A stretch of 64,000 nt of DNA from an uncultured Saccharospirillaceae bacterium (GCA_947499545.1 CANMOZ010000001.1:558001-622000); one strand, 5' to 3'. Shown: positions 46,701 to 56,563, numbered from the stretch's first letter. Notes: generated from the letters alone by a model not told the origin. Numbers and translations are program-made.

Positions 46701-49700
46701 GCTTCTTAGCGCCATAGTGCGCAGAGCCAGAATCGTTTTGGGCTTGATCCTGGTGGATCTCGATGAGTGGTTCATATGCTACTGTGGAATAGTGGTCATC
46801 AGGCAGAGTCGTTTTCAGAATTCGTCCAGTTGAATCGTATTCTTTGGCTATATACGGAGAGTTTGCTGTCTCCACCCAACCGAATTGACCTACAACAAAT
46901 GGCTTATATTCACGAACAGCCTGGCCGCGCTTGTTATAGGTTGCATAACCTTTAACAATGACTTCCCCTTGGGCATCACCTTCTTCTTGGGTAAAAAGCT
47001 CCTGAGCACCACCATCGTAGTAAATTCGGCTATCAAGCGTACCGCCGCCTTTGGTTTCACGTTGCTTGGTTTCTATCCAGTTGACTAACTGATCACCTTG
47101 TTTTTCACCTAGGTGATAGCTGTAAGTCAATGTCGGTGCTGCGTCGGTGTCACCCGGCTCAATCACTGCAGTTAATCGATCAAGCTCATCGTACTGGTAT
47201 CGGGTTTGATGCCCATTGAAATCCGTAAAATCACTGATCAGTCCACGAGCAAAATCATAATTGGCGTGAGCTGTTAGACGCAGTTTACCTGTGTCGATTT
47301 CTTCTTTAATGGGAAAGGTTTTATAAGTGTCGTCATAGGTAATGTAAGTTGCATGGCCGGGTGCTTGTCCCCATAAGGGGCCGAAGGTTGCGATGAGATT
47401 GCCGTGCGTATCATAACGATGGCGTTCCGAGAAGATAGCACTGCTGTTCTCTTCAGGAAATGCCCAAACCTTACTCGCTGTTAATAAGCCCTTAGTAAAC
47501 TGGCCTAAGTTTGAACCACTGAAACTCTCATCATCGTAGAACCACTGTTGTTTATACTTAACGCTGCCCAGTTCATCAGAAACCGTTTCTTCTACAGGCA
47601 AGTGCAGGAACCAATGACTACGACCACTTGAAAATTCAGAGGAATACCGTGTTCTGGTGATACGCTCATCAAGCCAAGTGCCATCGAGGCGGCCATGTTC
47701 GTGCTGGAAGGTTAAGTTGCCATACTCATCGTAATCATAATCGGTGGCTAAGGTAACCGGTGTTCCTCGACCTTTTTCTAAAACGGTTGTTTCTGTTCGT
47801 ACAAGCGCTGCAAACTTAACTTTGCGTTTTTCGTCTTCATACCCCTCTAACAGCGTACGCGCTTCCCAGGTCGATGCTTCTTTCCAAAAGAGTTCGCCTT
47901 TTAGATTTTTCACCTCAACGGATTTCGTTTTACCTGTTAGAACTTCTTCGTCTTTCCCTAAGTGATATTGAAAAGCAGTAAACTGTGTAGGTTGACTATC
48001 ATCACCGATCTGTTTTTCATCCGTTGCTGAAAAACCACGGAAGGCTTTGTCTTTACCTTTGTAAAAACCGTTGTGGTAATCCATCTCCGTGGTTAGCGTT
48101 AACCCCGTTACTGCATCTTTGAACTCATAGGATTTAAGAATTTGCATGCCTACCGGCACACCTGCGTCCCATAATTTACCAGCAGCTGTATCCCGTTTCA
48201 TTTCTTCAACAAGGGTGCTGTAGTTTAATTCAATGGTTTGACCCAATCCGTTAGTGATGCTTTTTAATTGGAAGGGCTTTTCATTAGGATAAAGTTCGAC
48301 GTATTCAATACTACGATCACGTGAATTATTTCGATAATAAAGGATATCAATACTTCCATTCGCATTAATATCTGCAAACCTTAATTCTTTGTAATGGACC
48401 CGGCCATACAAGCTCTGGAATTCGATCGGATCACTAAATGATGCCTTGCTTGGGTCATCCCCTTTCAGGCCTTGGTTAATTCGAACAATCGCATTTGGGG
48501 ACTTTCCAATAACGATATCAGCAAGGCCATCCGCATTGATATCGGTAATGTAAAAACCGTTTCTAGGGAATGAGTAAGGTAAGTTTTCTAGGTAAACAGG
48601 CTCTCCATAGCCTCCCAATCCTTTTGACGGCATGTAACGATGCTTGCCATTGTGCAAATACAGAAAATCTTGTAGTCCATCGCCATTCATGTCAGCAAAC
48701 ATGACCGCTTGAGAATTAAATCGATACCAACCTGCCTCTCGAGACACTCGTATCCTAAAAGGTTCTGACCAACCTTCCTTATTTTTTAAGACAACAACAT
48801 GCTCTCTTCCTGTACTGGTCACAAGATCAATACGCTTGTCAAAATTCACGTCCAATAGACGAGTAGACGATGTATTAAGATTTATTTTGGGTGTTTCAAT
48901 TTCCTTACGATCAGACCATTCATTGTCTTTCATTTGCCAGATTAAGCTTCTACCGTCTAAATATTTGAAATAGTCAACACGGCCATCACCATCAAAATCG
49001 CCCCAACGAGAACCTGGATGAGCAATCTCAACTCGGAGTCGAGTATTTTTTCTCATTCTCTTCTTATTTTCAAATTCAACAATGCCTTCTGCATTATTTC
49101 CTTTATTGATCCAATAGCTGCCTGGAGTATTAGCGGTATCAACAATATCGGCTAAGCCGTCAGAGTTCATATCAAAGAATTGAACGTTTTTATTTCCTAA
49201 ATAAATACCTTGAGCATTCTCGGCTGTATGAGAAACTTTGTTTTCAGGATTTGCACTTATAAAACGATATTCATAAGGAGGCAATAATGCTTTGCCATGA
49301 GCATCGACTATTTTAATTTTTCTTAACATTGACTGAGTATCCCAGACCGACATATCGGCATACTCAAATACATAAGATTTGATTAATTGATCGCTTGCAT
49401 AGAGATCAATCTTTTTCCCGCGATAGGGCGTTAGTACTTTAAAACCTGGGCGATAGGTAACCAGTGAGTCGTCGCGTTTCTCATAGCTAAATCTAATTTC
49501 TCGATCAAGGTTGTATGTAATCTTGTCTAAATAAATCTGAGCGCTATCATCCAAGCTCTTATAAGTATATTCAATCACTTGACCAGTGGTGCTTTCTTCA
49601 CGTGCAATATGCCAGCGAAATACTTTCGAGTCCTTTTGTACCTGACTATTTACATTAGAACCAAGATACAACTTTGTTCCGTTTGCTAGGTGAACAATCC

Positions 49701-50235
49701 AACCTTCATCTGTTCGCTCATAACGGTTAAAGTCTTCTGATAATCGACTTCTATAAATATTATTTTCAACTAAGACTAATTCATGTCCTAAATGGTTAAT
49801 ATAAGTATCAAATTCTTCAAATTCATCGATGGTGCCATTTTTATCATTATCAATGCCGTCCCCATTAGGCCAGTCTGTATAATTGGGTAGACCTTTATCC
49901 GTTTGCCGCTGTACATATGGCAACAATAGCTTTTGACCAACTCCATACAAACCATTACCAAAGCCACTGTTATAATTTAATGCCAAGCCTGGCGCAAATC
50001 CACTCTGTCCTGCAGGCACGCTAAAAGCATAAGTAAAGGAGCTAGTGCCCGTATTCAAGTGAGGAACAAAAGATTCCCCGAGCCCTTCAAAGGTACCAGG
50101 GCCTTTGGGAAGCGTTATTTTGGAAGGGTGGATCGCGGATTTGATCGTAGCAATGTTTGATGCAAGTGTATTTGCACCTGCTAAGCTAATCAGCGAGATT
50201 AACCCCAAGGACAGCAGTCTTTTTATTGGTTTCAT
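43714..50235 (-). CDS. Sec-exported SpvB/FG-GAP/YD-repeat polymorphic toxin with HINT and HYD1 ADP-ribosyltransferase-like C-terminus
   Basis: The 2173-residue protein has a signal peptide (1-26, LISLAGANTLAS). An SpvB/TcaC-type N-terminal domain follows (ITLPKGPGTFEGLGESFVPH), then FG-GAP-like repeats at about 345-640, such as DFDGDGRVDY and DMNGDGLQDF. A long YD-repeat/RHS shell ends in the core motif FIDPTGM. At about 1891-2029 lies a HINT peptidase domain (CFAPGTLVLTIEGLKPIEAV, TDDHPFYV, SVWVHNG). The last 144 residues carry YYHYTDKAGFNAI and NPFGAYFSKLAPDI, the pattern of HYD1-type ADP-ribosyltransferase toxins. The shell should enclose the toxin and HINT release it. It resembles a TcB-TcC fusion, but with a Sec signal. 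Confidence 0.9.
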   Translation of the reverse strand: MKPIKRLLSLGLISLISLAGANTLASNIATIKSAIHPSKITLPKGPGTFEGLGESFVPHLNTGTSSFTYAFSVPAGQSGFAPGLALNYNSGFGNGLYGVGQKLLLPYVQRQTDKGLPNYTDWPNGDGIDNDKNGTIDEFEEFDTYINHLGHELVLVENNIYRSRLSEDFNRYERTDEGWIVHLANGTKLYLGSNVNSQVQKDSKVFRWHIAREESTTGQVIEYTYKSLDDSAQIYLDKITYNLDREIRFSYEKRDDSLVTYRPGFKVLTPYRGKKIDLYASDQLIKSYVFEYADMSVWDTQSMLRKIKIVDAHGKALLPPYEYRFISANPENKVSHTAENAQGIYLGNKNVQFFDMNSDGLADIVDTANTPGSYWINKGNNAEGIVEFENKKRMRKNTRLRVEIAHPGSRWGDFDGDGRVDYFKYLDGRSLIWQMKDNEWSDRKEIETPKINLNTSSTRLLDVNFDKRIDLVTSTGREHVVVLKNKEGWSEPFRIRVSREAGWYRFNSQAVMFADMNGDGLQDFLYLHNGKHRYMPSKGLGGYGEPVYLENLPYSFPRNGFYITDINADGLADIVIGKSPNAIVRINQGLKGDDPSKASFSDPIEFQSLYGRVHYKELRFADINANGSIDILYYRNNSRDRSIEYVELYPNEKPFQLKSITNGLGQTIELNYSTLVEEMKRDTAAGKLWDAGVPVGMQILKSYEFKDAVTGLTLTTEMDYHNGFYKGKDKAFRGFSATDEKQIGDDSQPTQFTAFQYHLGKDEEVLTGKTKSVEVKNLKGELFWKEASTWEARTLLEGYEDEKRKVKFAALVRTETTVLEKGRGTPVTLATDYDYDEYGNLTFQHEHGRLDGTWLDERITRTRYSSEFSSGRSHWFLHLPVEETVSDELGSVKYKQQWFYDDESFSGSNLGQFTKGLLTASKVWAFPEENSSAIFSERHRYDTHGNLIATFGPLWGQAPGHATYITYDDTYKTFPIKEEIDTGKLRLTAHANYDFARGLISDFTDFNGHQTRYQYDELDRLTAVIEPGDTDAAPTLTYSYHLGEKQGDQLVNWIETKQRETKGGGTLDSRIYYDGGAQELFTQEEGDAQGEVIVKGYATYNKRGQAVREYKPFVVGQFGWVETANSPYIAKEYDSTGRILKTTLPDDHYSTVAYEPLIEIHQDQAQNDSGSAHYGAKKRLTQDGQDQLRLVDEIVKLDIDGNESGETEWHTRYDYDLLGNFVRFTDAKNNVRLMAYDALGRNYYVNDPDRGQIHSRFDDAGNVIALRDARGKVVYVDYDGVNRVKAKYWAEEKGDDFTVRDHLWQPGFNKGNALVTVEYDEGAGSRNLKGRIARINDQVGYEAFGYDARGLSTLHERKIQAPGIDSPIYRTRSRYDSADRLVRYEFNDGTFVNYEYNQRGLLSKIPGVVDAIEYTTLGSFASRTLANGIKTEYRYDNRDRMVGLKSTRQSDGVVLQDNGYHFDAMSNLTSIDDRRINSTLTSIAQELSLPENQIHRLKQNIQYQYDDAYRLIRAEGVKTYSFRYDAIGNPLLKRVESPIDGVKTQLMRFGNSTTDDNQGSRHRFGRDAEDPAGPHALTFFGHNIGYDKSGNRISDDDQLYTWDHENRLARIDQASGHTLYGYDSSNQRLYKSNHPKGSAVEHTLYINSLSEVRDGVFYKYVVVGEDKVARSDQAGGAFKADHYYLNQHLGSTAFTTDKEGKLLNAFTYTPFGDPEDEFGNAELTPYRFTGKERDEESGLGYFSQRYLNHNQGQFLTPDPVFTLPERFTDPQQWSPYSYARNNPVRFIDPTGMAGFEWSVETKIQALNALETTAHTVMGVSDGVSMGLSGQLTSMAYGDKYAHVEDSTAYNVGSAITDVSIKGAIKGTIKAVGKGFGKLMKSVTSLFNPCNCFAPGTLVLTIEGLKPIEAVRIGDFIAAKDENTGEIDWKPVTKLHIIKDRPYFELTLQAESKEAITLTVTDDHPFYVSNVGWIESSSLNIGDQVVNYDGTSHTVIGWRSLNKTGTTFNFDVKDYVSYFVSEQSVWVHNGCKKKLNKKTESETTEYYHYTDKAGFNAITSGKDIVIKASQPKGGNPFGAYFSKLAPDILGNGAANSLRVHSSKTEYVIGVKLPKNSLHEKNGGHRTIAYSKTDVKVKSDSWRVVKAPENSNAAKRASGRETGSRKSDKKTDKKK

Positions 50236-50328
50236 TCTATCAATACATCAGAATTTTGTTAGAAAGCCAGGCTACAAGCACTGTAGCCTGGCAAAATAGT
50301 TTAATTGATTAAACAGATATACTTCATA

Positions 50329-53300
50329 TTAGCGTGCAGGGTGAGTGCACTTTAAATTGGCAACACTCTGGCGCTTATACTCATGATTAATCACCAGAAC
50401 AATATCCTCTATGTCAACAGGGTTTATGATGTTGTAACCATCCACCACACTTTGAATTCGTAATTTCCAATTTGTTGCTGCCACACTATGTTCTTTAAAG
50501 CTCTTATCTAGCTTAAGGCTTTTTTCAGCGTGATTATTGGATGAGCTATCTAAAATAACAGGTGCCGGATTGATGGTTAAAAAGCTTTCGAACTCTGGAC
50601 GACCTCTTACTAGGGTCACGAAGGAAGCGGGTGTCGATTGTACGGTTAAAGCATCATTCACAGTGACAGGGAAACTCGGACGTCTTTGCTCCATGCCACC
50701 ATAGGTCAACTGAACCTCTGGCGGAAATGCTGCTAAATCCGTCGCACCATTTTGTGTGATGATTTTAACTCCAATGGATTTAATCGTATCGGAAGCCATT
50801 CCCGCTTGGGTAATGCACGTTCGGCCGTCCTGATGCTGACGAAATGTTGGCGCTCTAAATAAGTTGCTATTCAAAGCATTTGTTGTACTAAAGTGGAATT
50901 CGATCCATTTATTATTTTGCTCATCTTCAATATTAAAGGCTTCTAACAATTTACTAAAGGTTTCTTGAGCCCCTAATCCTTCAATATAAGTTTCCTTTAT
51001 TTCATCACCATTATTGGCTTTATGATTTTCAATATAACGCTTAGAGGCATAGCGCATAGGGTTTACCTTATATTCATGGTCAGGGCTATTGTTATATAAA
51101 GCAAAAGTATGTCGCTTTAATGAAAGCTCAACTGAGTTAGACTGGAAGTTATGTGTAGAATGCTCAGCAAGCTTTTCATCAACCTCTTCTACGTAGGCTT
51201 TTAAGGATTCCCAATTTCTAGCTTGTACAATACGCTTTAAATCATAGTCAATGGTGTTTTCATTTGTTTCTGAATAACTTGGGTATTCGCCAAATCGATT
51301 AAAGTAGGCATTAATCCAATAAATAGTCCATCGCTTAGCTATTTCTAAATCGTTCGCTGCTTTTACAACAGAAGCATCTAGGTTTGTTCTGTGAATAGGG
51401 TCAGCATAGAATCGTTTCGATACTTGGTTTGTAACTTTCTCAATTTCATTTATTGTGTCTTTAATTTGGGCAAGGGTTCCTGCAAACGCATTCTTTTGAT
51501 ATTTTAAATTCTGTTCAGCCTGCTTCACTCCCTTATTAAATGAAGGAAGCATTGCCAATAGCTTATTCAGTCTAGCTTCATGTTCTACACGATCCTTTTC
51601 ATCTGCATTAGCCAGAATAGTTTCCTTATATCTTGTATTTAATCGAACTACTTCTTCCTGTGGCTTTTCTAGCTCTTTAAAAGAATTAATCTCTATATTT
51701 GCAAGCCTATACATGTATAGCGAATTTGCTTCAGCTGACATAATACCTGCTTTTCTACTACCTCCAGAACGCGGCAGCCTTGAATCCCTAACTTCTTTAG
51801 CGGCTTGCACTAACTCGTCCCCATAAATATCGACTTTATGCTTTTTTTCTTTCTCATATTTCTCTTTAATTTTATTTATAAAACGTGTCCAAGTGATAGT
51901 ATCTACGCCATGTTCAGTTACAATATCCATCTCTAGATGATTAAGTCGGTTCAATTTTATGAACCGATCTTTCTCAACCTGGATTACATCTAAATGAGCG
52001 GTTCTTTCTAATCGTGCTTTTTCTAATGCGAGATCAGCTGAAATAACCAAGTTAGCATGTTGATCTACCAGACTACCTTTTAAACTTTTTTCTGCTGGTA
52101 TTTCACAAGCATTACTATTAAAGCATGCAGGAGTTAATCGATATCCTGCCAACTCTACAATCTTATTATTTAAAATATTCAGTCTATTATTAAAATTATC
52201 TGCCAACTTATCACTCGTAACTCTATAGTCACGGTATATGTTGACGGCTTTTTCAAAACTTTCTTTAGCTGTCTTAAAGAAACCAAGATCCAACCTTTTC
52301 TGAATAGCTTTCACACTATTAGTATTTTCGTCAAATAAAATAATATTTGTTTTCGGATTACTACCAAAGATACTTCCCTGCTTCCCTTTATTAGCAATCA
52401 ATATTTTTGCTTTTATAGTAGCCTCCATGAAATCAGCTAGTGCGAATTTGACATTCGAATAACGATTAATATTCTTATATTTCACTGTCTGGGTTAGCGT
52501 CGTATTCGATGGCAGCTTGCCTTCAAATGTTTCAAGTACTTGCTGATCAAGTTCTTCCATTCGTTCTAAAAAGTCTTTATATCTATCTAACGCTCGTTCA
52601 CTTTCAATATCAAAGTGCTCTGTTTTAGCAATGAGGGTTTGTGATGCTAAGGTATAAAGCATGTCAACATCTTTATGGTGATCGTATAAAGTGACTTGCC
52701 TACTATTGTTAAGGGGATCTGTCGTTGTGACCTTTCTAGAATAACTATGATGCTTAATGATATTCGCATATCGATCATTTTTAAGCATCAACTCGTACTC
52801 TCTAAGCGGTGCTTCTAGCTTACTTAGGGCCTGCCTTAACTGTTCTTGCTCCGAACTCCAAGCTGCTTGTTCATCGTTACCATCGGTTAGCCTGGTAGCC
52901 ACTCTTTTGATATAAATTTCTTCTTTTAGCTTTTTAAAGTAAAACAGCTCAGCTTTTGACCAATCGTAAAGGATATCTAAATAAAGATTGGAAAATCTTA
53001 TATCTGAGAAAGTTTCTGGATTTTTGTCAATTAATTCCCTAAGTTCCCTTAATGAACGAAAGAACAAACCACGTTCTTGGCTTCCATATAAGACATTCCA
53101 ATCGGTAGTTAAAACACCATTTTGATATGATTCAATTATTTCAGAGGTTGAAGAGTTATTTACAATGAGATGATTTTGATACCTAAGAGGAGCATTTTCT
53201 GATGTATGATATACTTTGTTGAAAATAGGGGCTACTAAATGCTTGATGTCAGAAAAAAACTTGATCTCGGGTTTTGGATTATTGGTTGCTTGAAACAAAG

Positions 53301-53700
53301 TAAAAGTTGGATATTTAAAATCAGGCCTTTTGAATACTAAGTCCAGCATGCGGTCATCATTAAAATAGCCGCTGGCTAACTTATATTGAACCTGACGCAT
53401 ACCAGTAGAGGCCGCATTATGTGCCCATTGCTTTAATCGTGTTGGCTTTGGGCTATTTTTGAAATTTGAAAGTAAATATGAAGGGTGTTTATATAACGGC
53501 AGAGGTGTAACAAATGATCGGAATTTTACAACATTGGTATAGCGCTTAGCTTTTAAGTACAGATCATCCTTTCCATCACCATCATAATCCCCTTCCCAAA
53601 CTTCATAGCTACGATCATGAAAGGGAGAGGGTGAATTATTGGAATAAACAGAAGTTGCTCCCATGAGCAAGCTTAAAACAAGAGAAGTTTTGATATTCAT
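50329..53700 (-). CDS. Large exported protein, possible TcA-like partner of the YD-repeat toxin
   Basis: The 1123-residue protein has a signal peptide (1-20, ending SVYS). An FG-GAP-like element (EGDYDGDGKDDLYLKAKRY) comes first, then GYFNDDRMLDLVFK. A long helical, coiled-coil-rich middle spans about 200-880. A beta-rich end carries IKSIGVKIITQNGATDLAAF, then NWKLRIQSVVDGYNIINP and DIEDIVLVINHEY. The last part resembles the TcB-binding end of TcA subunits, where a W-x-L strand and a final D-x-I-L-x-I-x-Y strand are typical. The similarity is weak and by eye. It lies 93 bases upstream of the toxin gene and is about half the size of a normal TcA. Confidence 0.55.
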   Translation of the reverse strand: MNIKTSLVLSLLMGATSVYSNNSPSPFHDRSYEVWEGDYDGDGKDDLYLKAKRYTNVVKFRSFVTPLPLYKHPSYLLSNFKNSPKPTRLKQWAHNAASTGMRQVQYKLASGYFNDDRMLDLVFKRPDFKYPTFTLFQATNNPKPEIKFFSDIKHLVAPIFNKVYHTSENAPLRYQNHLIVNNSSTSEIIESYQNGVLTTDWNVLYGSQERGLFFRSLRELRELIDKNPETFSDIRFSNLYLDILYDWSKAELFYFKKLKEEIYIKRVATRLTDGNDEQAAWSSEQEQLRQALSKLEAPLREYELMLKNDRYANIIKHHSYSRKVTTTDPLNNSRQVTLYDHHKDVDMLYTLASQTLIAKTEHFDIESERALDRYKDFLERMEELDQQVLETFEGKLPSNTTLTQTVKYKNINRYSNVKFALADFMEATIKAKILIANKGKQGSIFGSNPKTNIILFDENTNSVKAIQKRLDLGFFKTAKESFEKAVNIYRDYRVTSDKLADNFNNRLNILNNKIVELAGYRLTPACFNSNACEIPAEKSLKGSLVDQHANLVISADLALEKARLERTAHLDVIQVEKDRFIKLNRLNHLEMDIVTEHGVDTITWTRFINKIKEKYEKEKKHKVDIYGDELVQAAKEVRDSRLPRSGGSRKAGIMSAEANSLYMYRLANIEINSFKELEKPQEEVVRLNTRYKETILANADEKDRVEHEARLNKLLAMLPSFNKGVKQAEQNLKYQKNAFAGTLAQIKDTINEIEKVTNQVSKRFYADPIHRTNLDASVVKAANDLEIAKRWTIYWINAYFNRFGEYPSYSETNENTIDYDLKRIVQARNWESLKAYVEEVDEKLAEHSTHNFQSNSVELSLKRHTFALYNNSPDHEYKVNPMRYASKRYIENHKANNGDEIKETYIEGLGAQETFSKLLEAFNIEDEQNNKWIEFHFSTTNALNSNLFRAPTFRQHQDGRTCITQAGMASDTIKSIGVKIITQNGATDLAAFPPEVQLTYGGMEQRRPSFPVTVNDALTVQSTPASFVTLVRGRPEFESFLTINPAPVILDSSSNNHAEKSLKLDKSFKEHSVAATNWKLRIQSVVDGYNIINPVDIEDIVLVINHEYKRQSVANLKCTHPAR

Positions 53701-53879
53701 AGGTAGGTAGTAAGTATTATTGGAATGCTAATTTGGAGGGCATTGTATCCAATAGCTGATATAATATAAAGCGATTAATTTCATTACACATATTCCATTT
53801 TACCCTAAATAAATTGAACCAAATTAACTTTATTGTTAGCATGTTAATAAATTCACATAACTAAAAATGACACACTTGC

Positions 53880-54254
53880 ATGACACATCTAATCAAACAT
53901 CTCAGATCAATAAAAAATCTATTTACCTGCATCGCTTGCCTGATAACTTTATTCTGTCAATCAGCCATAGCCGATGAAAAGAGAAATAACACTGGTTACC
54001 GTACAATAACTGAGATTAAAACTTGGCCTACTTACATAGATATCTACCTTGATGAAGAAAGTCAGTGCACTTCTTGGAAGCACAGAAAGGTGTATTTGTT
54101 GCTTAAAAGTGATGATCTTGCAAATTATGATGAGTACTATACAATTTTAACGGCAGCTATGATGTCTGGTAGCAAGGTTAAATTACAATACATTTGTGAT
54201 AGCAATAAGGGCGGCAAAACCGTTATCACCGGCGTACGCGTTAGGCCAAACTAG
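53880..54254 (+). CDS. Small exported protein of unknown function
   Basis: The 124-residue protein has a signal peptide (about 1-31, ending SAIA). The mature part contains WPTYIDIYLDEESQCTSWKH, RKVYLLLKSDDLANYDEYYT and ILTAAMMSGSKVKLQYICD. Two cysteines probably form a disulfide. Similar small exported proteins, by eye, occur near secreted toxins and proteases in marine gammaproteobacteria, but I know no function. It is divergent from the 1123-residue gene; the 179 bases between them must hold both promoters. Confidence 0.7.
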   Translation: MTHLIKHLRSIKNLFTCIACLITLFCQSAIADEKRNNTGYRTITEIKTWPTYIDIYLDEESQCTSWKHRKVYLLLKSDDLANYDEYYTILTAAMMSGSKVKLQYICDSNKGGKTVITGVRVRPN

Positions 54255-54600
54255 CTGACTGATCCATTTTCAACCAAACGTGTAGTTTGAAAGATAAATC
54301 AATTATTGATAGCTAAGCCAGCTTGCAGAACGTCCAACAAAGGCATTCTTGAGGATATTCTGCTCTGGTTTGGCATGTCTCAGATGTTTTGCATTAAAAT
54401 TATCAAATGCTTATTGATCTGGTCGTATTAAACAAGCAGTTAATGTTTACGACATTTTTTCTGTATATTAGAGTAAGATTCCAACCCCTTTATCACATGG
54501 AGCTGAAAATCACCTAATTTCAATCTATGCTTTGAAAAGCATACATTTCATCTACTGATATTTTTTTAGGCTTGAGTTAGTTAAAGAGCCTGACCCACCC
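54255..54600. other. Gene-free stretch
   Basis: No convincing gene is seen. A 33-codon open stretch on the minus strand near 54305-54405 (NAKHLRHAKPEQNILKNAF) might be a transposase scrap, but I cannot place it in a family. Confidence 0.4.
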
Positions 54601-54750
54601 CTAAACTCGAGTCTACTTGCAACTAAGCAGTGATCGGTAATTCCAATACCTTTGTTCTCACAAGCTCGGAAAGCTTGTATTAGCCCAAAGCCGAATGAGG
54701 TCTTGCTTCACTGCAATCCAATCGCAGGCGTCGAGATGCCTGGGTCACTC
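54601..54750 (-). pseudogene. IS3-family transposase (OrfB) C-terminal remnant, copy 2
   Basis: A diverged copy of the remnant at 42134, alike at about four of five bases, in the same orientation. It translates as LDCSEARPHSALG, stop, YKLSELVRTKVLELPIT. The TAA (54682-54680) is at the same codon as in copy 1, so both derive from a version that already had it. Together they bracket the toxin island. The bases from 54750 to 55039 hold nothing I recognise. Confidence 0.75.
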
Positions 54751-55039
54751 GATGAGAAATTACCGTCTCATAAAAATGGGGATCAGAGGAGTTTTTTGAA
54801 AGTGCAGGATTTTTCCCTACAGTATAAAGCACCCAGTAATGCTCCTCTCATGAGATAAAATTTAACCTCAGCCGATTATTGAAAAGCCTTAATAAAATAG
54901 GATATTAAGTAGCCTTCCCAGCAATGAATTTTTAAACGCATCGGTTCATTTGCAAAAACAGTCACAATATAAACGACAGGGAGAGGCTTAGGCACCTTGA
55001 AAAGCAAGGATATTCATCGGAGGAATATATCGGAATAGG

Positions 55040-56563
55040 TTAAACCTTAAATTGCTCCATCAAACCATGGAGATTATGAGCCAAACGGTCTTGCTCTTCG
55101 CTCGCTTCAACCAGCTGAGCGGCCCCATCTGTTGACTCATCCAAAACAACGCCGATATTTTTCATGCTGTTGTCGATTTCACTGCAATAACGACGTTGAG
55201 TTTCCATGATACTGGCGATCTTTTCGTTGATGGATTTAATCCCTGAAATCATCTCGTTAGCGGTTGAAATAGTCTTTCCTGTCCGCGTAATGTCTTCCAC
55301 ACAATGCTCTGCTCGACTGAATCCAACTTCCATGGCTTTGACGGCTTCCATCGTACCTTGCTGGAGTTTCTCAATCATTTTTTGGATTTCTTCGGTTGAC
55401 TCTTGAGTTCTCTGAGCCAAAGACCGTACTTCATCTGCCACCACCGCGAAGCCTCGACCTTGCTCACCGGCTCGAGCAGCCTCAATAGCAGCATTCAACG
55501 CCAACAAATTGGTTTGCTCGGCAATTCCCCGAATCACATCCAACACGGTTCCGATTGACTGACTTTGGGTTTCCAATTCTTTGATCACATTGGCCGCATT
55601 TTCTACGTCACTGAAGAGCGTTTTGACAGCTCGCTCAGTCGAATCCACCGCCTGATTACCTTCTCCAGCTCGGTTCGAAGCATCGGAGGCCATCGTCATG
55701 GCATTGTCCGCGTTGTCCGCAACGCTCTCGATGTTTTGCAACAGCGTTGATACCGACTCCGCTACATGCTGAATCTCTTGACGTTGACGTTCAATGGACA
55801 GTTTTGACTGATTCGTAACCGCGGTCGTTTCGTGGCATGCAGCCGCCAGCTGGTGGGCATTTTGCCCTACCTGTTCTATGACCTTTTGTAGCTTATCGAC
55901 AAACTGGTTAAAACACCGACTTAAGGCCCCTAATTCATCTTTTCGAGCTTCGCTTAACCGCTTGGTTAAATCTCCATCCCCTTGTGAGATGTCACGCAAT
56001 GCTTCTGTTGCCTGGTTTAGGGGTTTCAAGACAATCTGTCTTAACATCAAAGACATAATCAGAACGACCAAAACATCCAGAATGATCACTTGACCAACCG
56101 TTTGGATCAATAAACCCTGGAGCCGCATTTCAATGCGTGTCATATCTAAGAACAAACGGGCTTGCCCGAGGGGGTTAGCAGATTCCCCTTCAATAAACTG
56201 TAATTCACCTATTTTTATGTGAGGATAATCTTCTGGAACTTCTGTTAATTCAACGATTTCACCCTCTTCATTGCGCGTTACGCCACGTACGTTATTATCG
56301 TTGTCCACAATGATAATGGCGTGTACGAAGCTGGCTTCTGCTTCAGAGGTAATAATCTTACGGATTTGTTCTTCTTCGTAGTTCCACATGGCCATGGGCA
56401 AGCTCAATTGCAACCGCCCAAGCAGTAAATCGGAACGTTCGACTAACGTTTTTTCTAGATCTACACGAGTACTTTGATAGGCGTAAAACCCGAACCCAGC
56501 CAAAATCAAGGTAATGGCAATCAGGTTCAGGCCAATAAACTTTCCACTGAGCGATTGCTTCAT
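55040..56563 (-). CDS. Methyl-accepting chemotaxis protein
   Basis: About 507 residues from the ATG at 56563, which has GGGAG five bases upstream. It has a first membrane helix (about 10-30), a periplasmic sensor of about 130 residues, a second helix (about 165-190), a HAMP domain ([20 protein letters not shown]) and the signalling hairpin tip [20 protein letters not shown] followed by [18 protein letters not shown]. It senses an unknown ligand and signals through CheW/CheA. No chemotaxis genes lie nearby, which is common for receptors. Confidence 0.93.
   Translation of the reverse strand: MKQSLSGKFIGLNLIAITLILAGFGFYAYQSTRVDLEKTLVERSDLLLGRLQLSLPMAMWNYEEEQIRKIITSEAEASFVHAIIIVDNDNNVRGVTRNEEGEIVELTEVPEDYPHIKIGELQFIEGESANPLGQARLFLDMTRIEMRLQGLLIQTVGQVIILDVLVVLIMSLMLRQIVLKPLNQATEALRDISQGDGDLTKRLSEARKDELGALSRCFNQFVDKLQKVIEQVGQNAHQLAAACHETTAVTNQSKLSIERQRQEIQHVAESVSTLLQNIESVADNADNAMTMASDASNRAGEGNQAVDSTERAVKTLFSDVENAANVIKELETQSQSIGTVLDVIRGIAEQTNLLALNAAIEAARAGEQGRGFAVVADEVRSLAQRTQESTEEIQKMIEKLQQGTMEAVKAMEVGFSRAEHCVEDITRTGKTISTANEMISGIKSINEKIASIMETQRRYCSEIDNSMKNIGVVLDESTDGAAQLVEASEEQDRLAHNLHGLMEQFKV

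Noticed and set aside
46330-47965. Several plus-strand frames of 60-75 codons inside the toxin gene
   Set aside because: They lie opposite a continuous 2173-codon frame with clear domain motifs and have no ribosome sites or known motifs.
54305-54405. Minus-strand open stretch that could be a transposase scrap
   Set aside because: Only 33 codons, bounded by stops, and no family recognised.
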